In this document: positions 10,385-20,934 of the stretch, one piece after another
How positions within the stretch are numbered: the stretch's first letter is position 1
Layout of the letters: the number at the start of each line of letters is the position of its first letter
Source of the DNA: Lepidostoma basale
Lineage: Eukaryota; Arthropoda; Insecta; Trichoptera; Lepidostomatidae
Length of the DNA: 64,000 nt
Direction: 5' to 3'
Assembly: GCA_022606425.2 (NCBI GenBank)
Contig: JAHDVF020000016.1
Span: forward strand, 5,672,501 to 5,736,500
The notes under the pieces: generated by a model
What the model saw: only the letters and a program-made list of their open reading frames with translations
Told to the model about the DNA's origin: nothing
Databases searched by the model: none
Translations under genes and position numbers: made by a program

Positions 10385-10560
10385 TTGTTTTCTCGAACCA
10401 ACCGATTTCGCTCTCTTCGGAACTTCGCCAGTGTATCAAAAATAAACTGAATTCACTTCAACAAAATAAAGTGATGTAAAAATTAAGAATGCAGGTGTTT
10501 TAAATTATTTTATATAATGTCACACTACAAATTAAATGCTTCATATGAAAGTAATAAATA
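10385..10560 (-). repeat. Degenerate hammerhead repeat (ACCGGT family)
   Basis: The minus strand reads CACTGGCGAAGTTCC, AGAGCGAAATCGGTTGG, aligning with the intact 7.69-kb copy. Core A6 is lost and stem III is changed. The tail TGCTTCATATGAAAGTA lies at 10538-10556. Confidence 0.5.
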
Positions 10561-10574
10561 TATATTTATTTTAA

Positions 10575-10735
10575 TGTAACGTCCCCCTGCCCGCTGGACC
10601 GACGATCTGAAGAGGATTGCTGGACATGGATGGATGGGAGCGGCAATGGATAGGGGGCGGTGGAGGGCTTTGGGAGAGGCCTACATTCAGCAGTGGATGA
10701 CAGACGGCTGATGATGATGATGATGATGAATGCAT
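10575..10735 (+). mobile_element. LINE C-terminus with (GAT)n tail
   Basis: Encodes PLPARWTDDLKRIAGHGWMG, MDRGRWRALGEAYIQQWM and a stop. This is the usual last 45 residues of a LINE polyprotein, and it ends in GATGATGATGATGATG. Confidence 0.75.
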
Positions 10736-10769
10736 TATTTATTTATTCGTATATATCTCCATGTAAATG

Positions 10770-11365
10770 GATCTAGAAATAGAGGAAGACCAAGGAAAAC
10801 GTGGCACGATCAAATAAATCAAATATTGAATGTCGGCCACGAGAGGAGTAGGTACCTATCCAAAAAGCTAAAATGGCAGTGCACAATGGTGTTCTTGTAC
10901 CGACCCTTATATATGGAAGCGAATATATGGAACTGGCGAAAGAAGAATGAAAGTATAATAAATGCAGTAGAAATGAGATCTCTTAGACGAATGTGTGATA
11001 CTCTGTGTATGATAGTGTCGAATAAAAATATAAGAAGTGAATGCGGTGCAAATGATGGTGTTATGAAAAAAATAATGAAAGGATCATTAAAATGGTTTGG
11101 GCACATGGAAAGAATGAACGAAGAAAGAATGGAAAAAATGTTATATGTTAACGATGTAAATAGAACTAGAAATAGAGGAAGACCGAGGAAAACGTGACAC
11201 GATCAAATAAATCAAATATTGAATGTCGGCCACGTGAGGAGTCAGAGAAATCGACGCGCGTGCATGACGCGATGTATGAATGTTTAGGAATCGAGAGAAA
11301 TATGTCAGGAAAGAAAAATGTCCATTATTTCTGCCTACCCCTTCGGAGAGATGGTTAGATAATTA
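10770..11365 (+). mobile_element. L-A copy with internal rearrangement
   Basis: ORF 10730-11197 joins [19 protein letters not shown] directly to LSKKLKWQCTMVFLYRPLYM and then to an upstream block ([16 protein letters not shown]). The ORF segments are therefore out of order: the C-terminal block precedes a partial copy of the block that normally comes before it. It probably consists of two overlapping insertions. Confidence 0.75.
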
Positions 11366-11394
11366 GTTATATATCTCAAATGAAATATATTTAG

Positions 11395-11600
11395 AGTTTC
11401 TTGAATAATTATGGAAAACTGCATAACAAATAATTAATACGAATGAAAGCTTCTGTTTCCTTGAAGTTGTATTTATTTTTTTGCTTTCGTTTGCCTTGCT
11501 AAAGACATTATCAAATATCTTAAAGGCGAAACATGTCATTCCCAAAAAATAAAATAAATCTTCAAGGAAACAGACTTTATTCGTATTAATGAAATGAAAC
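11395..11600. repeat. ACATGT-type repeat, degenerate
   Basis: Contains TTAAAGGCGAAACATGTC and ATTCCCAAAAAATA at 11519-11550, with an inverted arm upstream. The CUGANGA box is not recognisable. Confidence 0.45.
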
Positions 11601-11905
11601 GCATAAGTCATCAGGGTGAAAATTAAAAATGTTTTTATTTTTGTTTAAAAATATCAAATCTTCTATAATCGCTTTCACTGTGCAGTGGGTTTAAAAATAG
11701 AACTTAAAAATATATTTTTTTAATTAATTATACTTCATTAATGAGTTGTTTTTTTTTTCATTTTATACAACGCTTTATTTTGGTGTTTAGCACAGAAAAA
11801 ATCTAACTTAATCTTAATATTTATTTATTTATTTAATAAAGTTATAAAAAATTACAGGAACATTGACAACTTATTCAACAATATTTTATAAACAATTAAT
11901 TAATA

Positions 11906-12190
11906 ATATAAAAAACTCTAATGAGTAAAACGACATAAAGATGAAATATCGGTACTTAGAACATATTGAAAGCATTTTCGACGAAAGATCGCAAGAGAAC
12001 CGACATCTCTTACCTCATTTGACAATTCATTAAATAATTTAAATCCTCTATAAAAAACACCTTTCTCTATACTTTCAAGTCTGGGTCTCCGGAGTCGGAA
12101 TCTATCACGACCTCTAGTCAAGTAGTCATGTATTTCATAACTATATGCTACATTTTTTGTTAGTTGACATTGAGGAAGAATGAGAACCAT
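11906..12190 (-). mobile_element. LINE C-terminal tail fragment
   Basis: The minus-strand ORF reads YEIHDYLTRGRDRFRLRRPR, ESIEKGVFYRGFKLFNELSN and VGSLAIFRRKC, the C-terminal block of many arthropod reverse transcriptases. The upstream part is missing. Confidence 0.65.
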
Positions 12191-12214
12191 CCATTACATG
12201 TATATATTTTTCTT

Positions 12215-12610
12215 GTTCTTCTTCTTCTTTTAGACCTTTGTTCTGTTCCTGTAATCAGGCTGGCCTCTCTTGGGAGGTCGATTCCCAGCTATCACTCCAT
12301 CTCTTTGGCGGTCTTCCCGGGGGACGGTAGCCAACGGGAATCTGATGCGCCACAACGTGTGAGATTCTGGAGGGATCCATCCTCTGCACGTGCGCATTCC
12401 AGTATCTTCTGCGTTGTCTGCCCCATCTAACGATATCTTCCACCTTGCATATTACGCGGATAGCCATGTTCCTCACCCTATCTCGAAGAGTCTTTCCTTC
12501 TTTCATCCTCAGCGTCCGCATCTCTGCCACCAGCGCTTTAGCCTTTGTTCTTGTGCTGAGAGCATTGAGACCAGAGCGGATAGCACAAGCACAAGAACAT
12601 TATATACTCT
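12215..12610 (-). mobile_element. L-C LINE C-terminal fragment
   Basis: The minus strand reads [60 protein letters not shown]. It is shared with 15.6, 18.2 and 40.1 kb. Confidence 0.8.
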
Positions 12611-12959
12611 TTGGATGGAATTATGGCGAATTCGTGAATACCCTTACGATAAGGGCAGCAAGGAAATATCTGGCATATTCCTATTCATAAGGTTCTATGT
12701 ATATTTCCTTTGATATTCTTTTTTTTTCACCCTATACATTGATTTGGCTCGCGCTGTAATGATGTAAGGAATTTTTTCAACAAAATAATAATACGTATGT
12801 GAATGAAGAATAAAATGTTAAAAAAATAATTTTAATAAATATTAATGAAGTTCATTTTAAACAAAAACTTGCAGTAATGCGAATTAATTAATTTTGTTTT
12901 GAAATATTTATTGTTAATAATAAAAAAGATAAAAAATTCATTTTATATAAATAATTTGT

Positions 12960-13245
12960 TTAATTCCATTTGTATATTGTTCCGACCGGTTTCGGCTGCT
13001 CGATTCCATCTTGTGTAATAAATAGTGAAAATAATTATTTTAAAAAGTACCTATATTTTATGGGAAAAATATTTTATTTAATTGCACTTGCTATTCTGGT
13101 CCCAACCAGTTTCAGAATATCGCTGTCATCTTTTGGAATAAATTAAAAATATTATAAAAAAATTTCCTCATAAACTATTTGTTTAATTCCATTTATTACT
13201 TTAGTTTCGACTGATTTCGACAGTTTGTGACATAATTTGGAATAC
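12960..13245 (-). repeat. Decayed tandem array of hammerhead-like units
   Basis: Three units on the minus strand with GAAA at 12990-12993, 13110-13113 and 13215-13218 (spacings 120 and 105 bp). Units 1 and 3 share TTTAATTCCATTT. Unit 1 keeps GAGCAGCCGAAACCGGTCGG, with palindromic ACCGGT and C17, and its core box reads CACAAGA. Units 2 and 3 are more worn. Confidence 0.5.
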
Positions 13246-13344
13246 ATTATGCAAATAAAAATCTCATTTTTTGTACAAATAGAAAACGTATTTTGAAAAA
13301 GTGTTTTCTTTTTTAAAGTTTTGACAATGGTGACAACTTTGTAT

Positions 13345-13500
13345 TTAACCACGGTATGGTTATTATAATTGATGCCAACTAGTTTCGCTTGGACCTAAGA
13401 ATATACAAGTTGTTATATTGCCCTGATGAAGCTTGGGTCCGAACGAAACTAGTTGGCATCAATTATAATAATCATACCGTGGTTAAATACAATTTTATTT
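13345..13500. repeat. Perfect-armed foldback around a hammerhead
   Basis: Arms 13349-13385 and 13446-13485 (ACCACGGTATGG and CCATACCGTGGT types, ATTATAATTGATGCC) are inverted copies. The + arm includes the hammerhead at 13412-13470. Confidence 0.8.
13412..13470 (+). ncRNA. Hammerhead ribozyme candidate, ACTAGT stem III
   Basis: CTGATGA (13423-13429) is an exact core box, and GAAA is at 445-448. Stem III is the palindrome ACTAGT (448-453), with T454 at the cleavage position. Stem I pairs GCC (420-422) with GGC (455-457), followed by AT-rich partial pairing. Stem II (430-444) pairs imperfectly, with one mismatch and one bulge, so activity is less certain than for the 7.69-kb copy. Confidence 0.6.
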
Positions 13501-13619
13501 TTTTTATTTTTTAAATGTCTAACCACAAAGTGGGTGCTTCATATGAAAATTTAATTATATTTTTCTTCGGAAATATTCATTTATCAGAATTTCAAACTGA
13601 CCAAGGCAATTAAGTCGCT

Positions 13620-14010
13620 ATACACGAAAAGCACTGCTAGTATCAGAGTAAATGAGGATCAGACAACGAGCATGGACTACAAGCCCTAGTTTCTACTATA
13701 GTATGAATGAGGTATTCATGCAATATGATCTGTTGATAAATGTGAATATATCTAAGGTTATGATTTTCGAAAAAGAACAAAGCATGACAGTCTACAACAT
13801 TAGCGTGAAAGGTGAAAATCTGGAACAAGTGGATGAGTTAGTGTCGAAGTAGGAAAATCGTGAGGAGTCGAAAAAATTGACGTCGTGCATGACACGATGT
13901 ATGAATGATAAGGATAGAGAAAAGTATGTCAGGAAAGAAATGTGTGGCAGGCAGTCCGTTAATTCTGTCTACCCTTTCAGGGAGATGGCGTGATGGTTAG
14001 TTAGTTAGAA
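13620..14010 (+). mobile_element. L-A copy with large internal deletion
   Basis: Encodes the block after YADD (DLLINVNISKVMIFEKEQSM, ISVKGENLEQVDELV) and then jumps to the last 40 codons and the GGCGTGATGGTTAGTTAG tail. Confidence 0.75.
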
Positions 14011-14044
14011 TTTATATAAACTATTTCAAGCCTGTGTTCTGCCA

Positions 14045-14475
14045 GTTGGTACTTATGGTCTTGAAACTGTTACACTGTCCGAACAAAGTGCCGATAAACT
14101 ACGAGTGACCCAAAGAGCCATGGAAATACCCATGTTAGAAATAAGCCCAAGAGACAGAGTCAGAAACGATACGGTGAGAGAAAAAACAAAGATCACTGAC
14201 ATCATCCACCGGGTGGCGACTCTAAAATGGCAATGGGCAGGTCACGTAGACAGAAGCTCAGACGAATAGTGGACAAGAAGACTGCTGACTTGGAGACCGT
14301 GGACGGTAAAGAGAAGTGCAGGGCGACCGCAACTACGGTGGAAGGATGATCTGAACAGACACGTCGGAATAACCTGGATGCAGTCTGCACAGGACAGAGT
14401 GCATGGAAGCGAATGGAGGAGGCCTTTGAACAGGAGTGGACGGGAATAGGCTGAGGAAGGAAGGAAGGAATGATA
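14045..14475 (+). mobile_element. L-F LINE C-terminus and 3' end
   Basis: Reads VLPVGTYGLETVTLSEQSAD, ISPRDRVRNDTVREKTKITD, LKWQWAGHVDR, then SAGRPQLRWKDDLNRHVG. There is one stop after SSDE. It ends (GGAA)n-like. A 3' part is repeated at 18955-19160 in reverse. Confidence 0.75.
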
Positions 14476-14889
14476 TCTTAGTTAAGCTCTTCTTGATTTT
14501 CATTATATTTACAGAGAGTATTGAATTGCATCACCATTAAATAGATCTATGACTTGTCTCCATTTATCTTATCACGACAGAAATAATGTCCCTCAAATGG
14601 CAGCCCTGCCAACTGACATTGTATGTTTAATTGACTTTCATGCATTCGAAACTACCAGTCGTAAGACTTGCGCGGAGGTGAACATTTTTATAGAATAATT
14701 AACTTGAACAATGGACAGGTACAAAGGTAAATACATTATAAAAGTACTTACTTTTGTAAGTACTCTTAAAACTGCAAACGCTGTGTCGAGATAATTTCTT
14801 ACTTATCTAAGTTTTAAGAAAAGTACAAACCTTCCTAACTAACTAACTAACTTACTAACCACGGCGTAATTTCAACAAGAAGTCATTAG

Positions 14890-15580
14890 TTGAAAGAAAA
14901 TAACACCGAAGCCAAGATAAGAGGGTTGTCAGAATGCTTATTACCTGGAAAGGCTACTGATTATTTCACAACTTTTTTTATTCCATTATTTTATTCGATA
15001 TTCCCTGATAGGGTGCAGAAAAAAATTCTGCGATACCTCTATCTTAGGGAGTATGGATATTACCCGTGGCTCTTTCCAACTGATTTCTTGCTAGGCATGC
15101 TAGGCTACCAGTCACTCGAGAGAAGACGAGACATTCACTTGGGTATTAATTTCTTTCGACTGATAGGCGGTTGTATACACAACTCAGAAATCCTAAGTGA
15201 TGTAGGTCTGTTCGTCCCTGATAATCTTCGACAAAGGGGTCATAGATTGTTTTATCTCCCACGATGCAAAACCAACTTACCAATGGTTATGCCGATAGGT
15301 AAAGCAATATCTTTGCTTAATCGTATCACCTCGGAGTTTGACATATTTTGTGATAGTTTGGCTCATCTGAGGGAAGTACTATCTTTATTATAATTGTATG
15401 GTATATTTATTTTATTAATGTGTCATGCATCTTATGTTTCTCGCTCTTTTTATTAATCTATTATGTATTACTTATTATTGTGTATCTCTAACTTGTATCT
15501 TTAGTGTATTGGGAAAAAAATTCTGTAATGCTTTAGATATGTTTAAAATAAATAAATGAAATAAATAAACAACTTAATTA
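14890..15580 (+). mobile_element. L-D LINE C-terminus and 3' UTR
   Basis: ORF 14890-15393 reads [60 protein letters not shown], then [20 protein letters not shown] and a stop. The 3' UTR to 15575 ends in (AAATAAAT)n. The reverse copy at 41750-42175 shares more than 400 bp. This is the best-preserved L-D end in the window. Confidence 0.85.
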
Positions 15581-15619
15581 TAATTTAATCTCCTTTTTTT
15601 AATTATAAACTAACATTAA

Positions 15620-16200
15620 ACTTCTTCTTCTTCTTGTTCTGCTTTATTTAGAACTGTGTCCTGTTATTTCTCGGAACCTGTTCCTGGGATGCAGATGTCC
15701 AACTGTCTCGCCATCTTTTAGGTGGTCTTCCTGCAGGTCGATTTCCTGTTGGTACTTTATTTGCCGCTATATTTATCACTCTTTCAGAACATGCTCTTTC
15801 CACATGATCTCTCCAGTAGCGTCTTCTCAGTCTTCCCCATCGCACGACATCTTCTACATTGCAGATCTTTCTAATTTCAGAATATCTTATTCTGTCTCGG
15901 AGTGTCGTTCCCGCAACGGATCGGAGAGTCTTCATTTCTGTGGTTCGTAAGAGATATTTTGTTCTGATGGTGTCAGCTCTCGTTTCTATTCCATATGTCA
16001 CTATAGGACGTACGCATGTCTTTTAGATTCGAATTTTGCTCTCCTTTAGCATATTTTTATTTATCCAAACAGCATCCGTCAAGCAACCAGCCACAACGGC
16101 GGCCCTGTTTGTTATTTCACTTACTTCTCCGTAGAGGTCACTGCTGCTTGATACATCAACACCTAAGTACTTGAAATGCATCACTTGTTCACAACATTAA
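15620..16200 (-). mobile_element. L-C LINE C-terminus
   Basis: The minus-strand ORF 15648-16001 reads MTYGIETRADTIRTKYLL, EDVVRWGRLRRRYWRDHVER, PTGNRPAGRPPKRWRDSWTS. It continues upstream, out of frame, to 16200. Tail (GAA)n at 15620-15635. Confidence 0.82.
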
Positions 16201-16239
16201 ACAATCTATTAAAAATAAATAAAATATTATAAACAGACA

Positions 16240-16770
16240 AACCATCACGCCGTTTCCCCGCAGGGGTAGGCAGAGAGAATGGACCGCCACACTACTCTAT
16301 CCCGGCAAACATCTCTAGCTTCCTCCACATTCATACAACGAGTCATACACGCACGTCGATTCCTCCGACTTCTAACATGACCAACCTTTAAAATTTGATT
16401 AATTTGATCATGCCATGTTTTCCTCCGTCTACCACGACTCCGTAATTCATTTACATCGTTAACGTATACTTTCTTAACCATTCTTTCTCCATCCATGCGT
16501 TCCATATGTCCGAACCAAGGCAGCGAGCCTTTCAGAATTTAGTTCATAATACATTCTTCCGCTCTACATTCCTTTCTTATATCAGCATTTGATATTCAGT
16601 CATACATCGTTCTAGAACACATTCGTATAAGGGATCTCATCTCAACCGCATTTATTCTGCTCCTATCCTTCTTCTGCCAGTTCCATGCTTCGCTTCCATA
16701 CATAAGGGTTGAGATCAAATCTCCATTGTGAACGGCCGTTTTCGCAATCATTGATAAATTCTTGTTTCAA
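16240..16770 (-). mobile_element. L-A C-terminus
   Basis: The minus strand gives [38 protein letters not shown] and SAYPCGETA. Further upstream blocks (SLRRM, WNWQK) are out of frame. It is older than the 37-38 kb copies. Confidence 0.82.
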
Positions 16771-17320
16771 ACCCCTCAAAATCACGTTCGATAACACTCT
16801 CTGGCCAAAGCTCACTCGTTATGCGAAATGTCTCTCGTCGTGCGAATTACTCTTTATGAGAGGTGCTCGTTTTGAGAGATTCTACTGAATTTTGTTCTAT
16901 AATAAATAATGTACGAAGACACTGTTTTGATCCAACTTAGATTGTAATATTTTATCAATTTTGTATGATTTCAATTTCCATTCAATCGGATGCGGTCGGC
17001 GGTCGGTGGGTGGGTATTGGTAAGCGCTATAATTTGCCACATACTCTCAAAGACGTACATATGTCAAGAATGTCCCCACGAAGTGTTCACGGATGGCCAC
17101 AAACATCTCGGTCATTAGATGTTTAGACATTTATGTAAACTGTGCCTGCGCTATGGAAGAGAGGAGACCACGCGTTATACCGGCACAAGTCAGAATTTGA
17201 AATGTACTTGTACGGTTCTTGCTCAGCTTTTTGTAAAATACAATTCCATTGTGTTTATTTGGTGTTCAGTTGTTTAATAATCCGTGTGTAATTCCTCTTG
17301 TCTTCCTAATAAATCAATTA
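16771..17320. other. No recognised feature
   Basis: Includes a GC-richer patch (16985-17015, CGGTCGGCGGTCGGTGGG). No ORF with known similarity. Confidence 0.3.
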
Positions 17321-17326
17321 ATTTTT

Positions 17327-17725
17327 TTAAGAATTAATTGTATCTCAATAGAGACGAAGATGTAAATTATTTGAAAACAGAATATGGTAGTCGAGGCGTT
17401 TACAGGACTATCTATCTACCTATCATTGGTTGGGTTAAGCGATCACTTTATGTTAACAACATTCCCCATTCCGCCCTTCTAACGATACCACATTTGACAA
17501 ATTTTTGGAACTTGTATATATGCTACTATTTTTAATAACTTCACATTGTTGTACACTAGCGCCATCTAATAAGATAATTTAACTTGTAAACGCCTCGACC
17601 ACCATATTCTGTTTTCAAATAATTTACATCTTCGTTTCTATTGAGATACAATTAATCCTTTAAAAAAATGATTAACCCGCGATGGGTAAAAATCCAGTAT
17701 TTGTCTACAAGTATTTGTATACAAA
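17327..17725. repeat. Foldback element FB, inverted 75-bp arms
   Basis: AATTGTATCTCAATAGAGAC starts the left arm (17333) and the right arm ends with the inverse near 17656. Both arms include AAATTATTTGAAAACAGAAT and the GGCGTTTACAGG region. The outer flank CGATGGGTAAAAATCCAG is shared with copies at 22.99, 36.46 and 48.0 kb. The arms resemble inverted pLTR-like ends; the class is not certain. Confidence 0.65.
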
Positions 17726-17749
17726 AATAACAAAATCAATTAATTAATT

Positions 17750-17995
17750 CCTTCTTTCCATGGTAGGCGAAAAGCCAAAGCCACACTCCGAGACGGAACC
17801 CAACCTGCATCGCTCAGGGCGCACTAGACTGGTCCCCTATGGGAAAGAAGAAGCGAAATAGACCTAGAGCCACCTGGAGAAGAGGTTAAGGCAGCAGGCC
17901 TCATTTGGGATGATGTTAGACATCAGACATGCGATAGAGTCGGGTGGAGAAGGTTCCTTGAGGCACGACTGAGAAGAAGAAGAAGAAGCTTGCCT
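17750..17995 (+). mobile_element. L-E LINE 3' end fragment
   Basis: Matches, in reverse, 20935-21420 and 42757-43545 (AAGCCACACTCCGAGACGGA, GAGCCACCTGGAGAAGAG, TTCCTTGAGGCACGACTG) and ends (GAA)n. Confidence 0.7.
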
Positions 17996-18050
17996 TCGTA
18001 CACTAACACTTACATGCGCAATCAGACATAAATACATATGCATCAAAATA

Positions 18051-18186
18051 CTCAACAGAGATTCCAAATCAAATTAGATTAGGTTAGATTGGCATGTATT
18101 CAGAGACTATGTGTTGCGACTCAACAGAGATTCCAAATCAAATTAGATTAGGTTAGATTGGCATGTATTCAGAGACTATGTGCTGC
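18051..18186. repeat. 69-bp tandem duplication
   Basis: The unit beginning CTCAACAGAGATTCCAAATC at 18051 is repeated at 18120 with one or two differences, so the duplication is recent. Confidence 0.9.
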
Positions 18187-18199
18187 GTAAAATGAACTG

Positions 18200-18950
18200 C
18201 TTATTCGCTTTCTTAGTGTAGGCCTTGTGGCCTGTTTCTTAATAGGAATTGGCCTCTTGCGAGGTCGACTCCCAGCTGTCGATCCATCTCTTCGGTGGTC
18301 TGCCCGGGGGTCGTCTACCTGTTCGTCAATCCATCTGTTCGGGGCTGCCCGTGCAACACAACGAAGGGGAGTCGGGATGGATCCATTCTCCTCGCGTGTG
18401 CATATCAGTATCTTCTCCTTTGCCTTCCCCACCTAACGACATCCTCGACCTCGCATATCTCCCTTATCCTCTCTTGCTTATGTCTTCATTTCTGACACTC
18501 TGAGCGCGTTTTTTTGTGATTGTGGTGTCCGCCCTGCACTCGATCCCATATGTCATGATAGGTCGCACACAAGTCTTATAGATTCTCACTTTGCTGCTGA
18601 TCTTCATGTCAGGGTTTTTCCAAATGGAATTCTTCAAGCATCCTGAAATGACCGCGGCCTTGTTTACTTGCCCCATCGCCTCACACGGTAGATCCGTTTT
18701 CCCACACAAGTCCACACCCAGATATCTTAATTTTTTCATCTGTTCCACTGAAACACCCCCCACAGATACGCTACATCCCACCTGAGAGAATACCATACTC
18801 CTGGTCTTTGCTACTGATATGATCATATTGTATTTTTGACTAGCAAAATGGAATGCGTTCAAAAGTATATGCAGGTTTTTCTCTGTCTCAGGCAAATATG
18901 ACAGCGTCGTCCGCATAACAGACAATGTCTACGGTCTTCTCTCCCAGTCA
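18200..18950 (-). mobile_element. L-C LINE reverse transcriptase fragment
   Basis: The minus-strand YADDAVIFA (YADD at 18906-18917) is followed, after a frameshift, by ORF 18925-18464: ETEKNLHILLNAFHFASQKY, GVSVEQMKKLRYLGVDLCG, VRPIMTYGIECRADT. The C-terminal block continues in other frames to 18200. This is the longest L-C copy here; it is inactive because of frameshifts. Confidence 0.82.
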
Positions 18951-18954
18951 GTAT

Positions 18955-19165
18955 CCTTTCTTCTTCTTCTTCTTCCTCAGCCTATTCCCGTCCACTCCTG
19001 GACAAAGGCCTCCTCCATTCGCTCCCATGTCACTCTATCCTGTGCAGACTGCATCCAGGTTATTCCAGCTTGTCTGTTCAGATCATCCTTCCACCGTAGT
19101 TGCGGTCGCCCTGCACTTTTCTTTGCCGTCCACGGTCTCCAAGTCAGCAGTCTTCTTATATGAAA
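18955..19165 (-). mobile_element. L-F LINE 3' fragment
   Basis: Reverse complement of 14280-14475 (GGACCTGGATGCAG-like, CAGGGCGACCGCAACTACGG), with (GAA)n tail at 18957-18975. Confidence 0.7.
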
Positions 19166-19439
19166 ATTTATATGAAAATTTACGAAAGATTTTTGACTTG
19201 CACCATATTAATCCTGAGGCGCTCACGTGAAAGAGATGCCGAACTAAAGACGACAACACACGCTTGATTTAACCTAACTAATTGCCGCTACAGCGGTTCG
19301 GGACTCGAGAGTGACAGAGATGGCAGATGCCAGACAGTGGAACTAACTAGAATCTAGTACGTATAACTAAGGACATCTGATATCCTAAAGCAAGAAGACA
19401 AACGAGTGATTGTATGTATTATAGTGTTGTAGAAATATA

Positions 19440-19660
19440 TTCTCTAACTATCTTGCCAACGCCGCAGAGACCCTGGCAGAGAGAATATACGAGTACTCGT
19501 ATATGATAGACATACATCTTAAGGATACGCATGCATAGCTTGCACGCACGTCGAATTTTCCGAATTCAAACACATGGCTACAACAACCTTTCCATCCAGA
19601 CACTGCTCTTCTCCTTGGATCTTCTTGTCATAGACCTCGTCGTTGGGATGATGTTGTCTG
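19440..19660 (-). mobile_element. Very degenerate L-A fragment
   Basis: Short matches (GCACGCACGTCGAATTTTCCG, CCTGGCAGAGAGAATA, CATGGCTAC) in L-A order. Below the level at which an ORF can be followed. Confidence 0.35.
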
Positions 19661-19674
19661 GGCCGACGACGGTT

Positions 19675-20085
19675 ATCAAATCAGTTTATTTTCTCAAAAG
19701 ATATTACAAACAAAAAATATAGTTCAAGGTTCAAGAACAGGTTAAACATAAGAGACAGAGAATAATATATAATACCAGGAAGGTATGAGAGATGGTTCGA
19801 CTTTAGGAATACAATATACTCTCTGATGTCAAGAGTATTTGTCTTCTGAACGTACTTTCGCTAATGTGAAAGACGTCGATTTCCGAAACGATCATGTTCA
19901 ACAGTTTGATTGCTTTCCCCACCAGAATCACCAGAGGCAGGTTGGTTCTGCATGTTAGGAAATAAAACAGTGTGCGTTGACGTTGTCTAAGATTCGGAAC
20001 ATAAAGATGGATACCTTTCAAGATGACGAAATTATCAAAGAATCGCCTGATAAGTCTAAGAATCGGGTAAAATAAATAGATTTGA
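19675..20085 (-). mobile_element. L-D LINE 3' end
   Basis: The minus-strand ORF 19803-20021 reads LRQRQRTLFYFLTCRTNLPL, GKAIKLLNMIVSEIDVFHIS and then the 3' UTR to 19675. Confidence 0.78.
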
Positions 20086-20147
20086 TTTTATTTTATTTTA
20101 TTTAATGTTTTCTGTTAGACTCTCAAAGATGAACTCCCGATTCTCTG

Positions 20148-20402
20148 ATAGCGAGGGGCTATTCGAAAGACTACTGATGCAACAATATTGTGGCTTTGGC
20201 CAATACCATGGAACTAGAAGAAGATAACAACGATATTGATGATCTTGCGGAAGAGCACAATCAAGAACTGACCACCGAAGAGCTTATGGAGTTGCACTGT
20301 GTTTCACAGCAAAAACTTATGGAGGAGAGTTTGTTAATGGAAGACGAGGAAGTAGATGATGTCAACATCGGTTGACGAAACAGCTGTCGCGAAATAAAAT
20401 CT
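20148..20402 (+). pseudogene. Tigger/pogo-type transposase C-terminal fragment
   Basis: ORF 20190-20375 reads LANTMELEEDNNDIDDLAEE, then LTTEELMELHCVSQQKLMEE, an acidic segment typical of Tigger/TIGD1-like transposases (pogo group of the Tc1/mariner superfamily). The catalytic domain is absent. It may be related to the pogo-type MITEs at 53.2 and 55.8 kb, but no sequence link was seen. Confidence 0.65.
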
Positions 20403-20439
20403 TATATCATAAACAGCGTTTTATTCTTTCTTCTTATTT

Positions 20440-20790
20440 TTCTTTGGAACAGGATCAGGAGAGGAGGACCTTGGAACAGGATTTGAACAGGATTTTACTC
20501 TTGTAATTCCTGTCTATTTCTTTATGTTCTGCAGCCAGGACAGCTGCCTTCTACCAATTCCCCAACGTCCCTCTACATTACCCATTAATATCAGACGAAG
20601 GAGGTGGTATTTTTCTCCCCTTAGCACATGACCCAAATATGAGACCTTTTTCATTTTCACACTCGACAACAGCTCTCTGTTGGCTCTAGCTCTCTGTAGT
20701 ACTCGTACGTCTGCATTACTGACCCTATAGGTCCACGGTATACGGAGCATTCTGCGTTATATCCACATCTCTAATTTTCACACTCGACAA
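20440..20790 (-). mobile_element. L-B LINE C-terminal fragment
   Basis: The minus strand reads MLRIPWTYRVSNADVRVLQR, ELLSSVKMKKVSYLGHVLRG, EGRWGIGRRQLSWLQNIKK. Confidence 0.8.
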
Positions 20791-20808
20791 CATAGGGATT
20801 GTTTGAGC

Positions 20809-20849
20809 GAAGCTGACGAAGGGGCGCCGCTGCGTCCTATAACAGCTTC
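20809..20849 (+). ncRNA. Conserved two-stem RNA hairpin (copy 1)
   Basis: GAAGCTG (20809-815) pairs with CAGCTTC (843-849), and inner GGGCG (822-826) pairs with CGTCC (833-837). Copy 2 at 40792-40832 has GAGGCTG/CAGCCTC and GGGCG/CGCCC. The outer stem shows a compensatory pair change. Function unknown. Confidence 0.5.
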
Positions 20850-20934
20850 GGGTAAGCGGCGGGTAACCTTCTATGTCTTCATTTAACTGTTAGTTTGTTC
20901 ATTTTTCATTTGTATTAACAATCACTGTATGTTC

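Noticed and set aside
17338..17535. Recurrent ORF starting [12 protein letters not shown] (also near 36.6 and 47.9 kb)
   Set aside because: It is the arm of the FB foldback element translated; no domain, and the copies diverge by frame breaks.
20809..20849. HDV-like or twister ribozyme
   Set aside because: The nested stems are compatible with a small structured RNA, but the conserved residues of neither ribozyme class are present.
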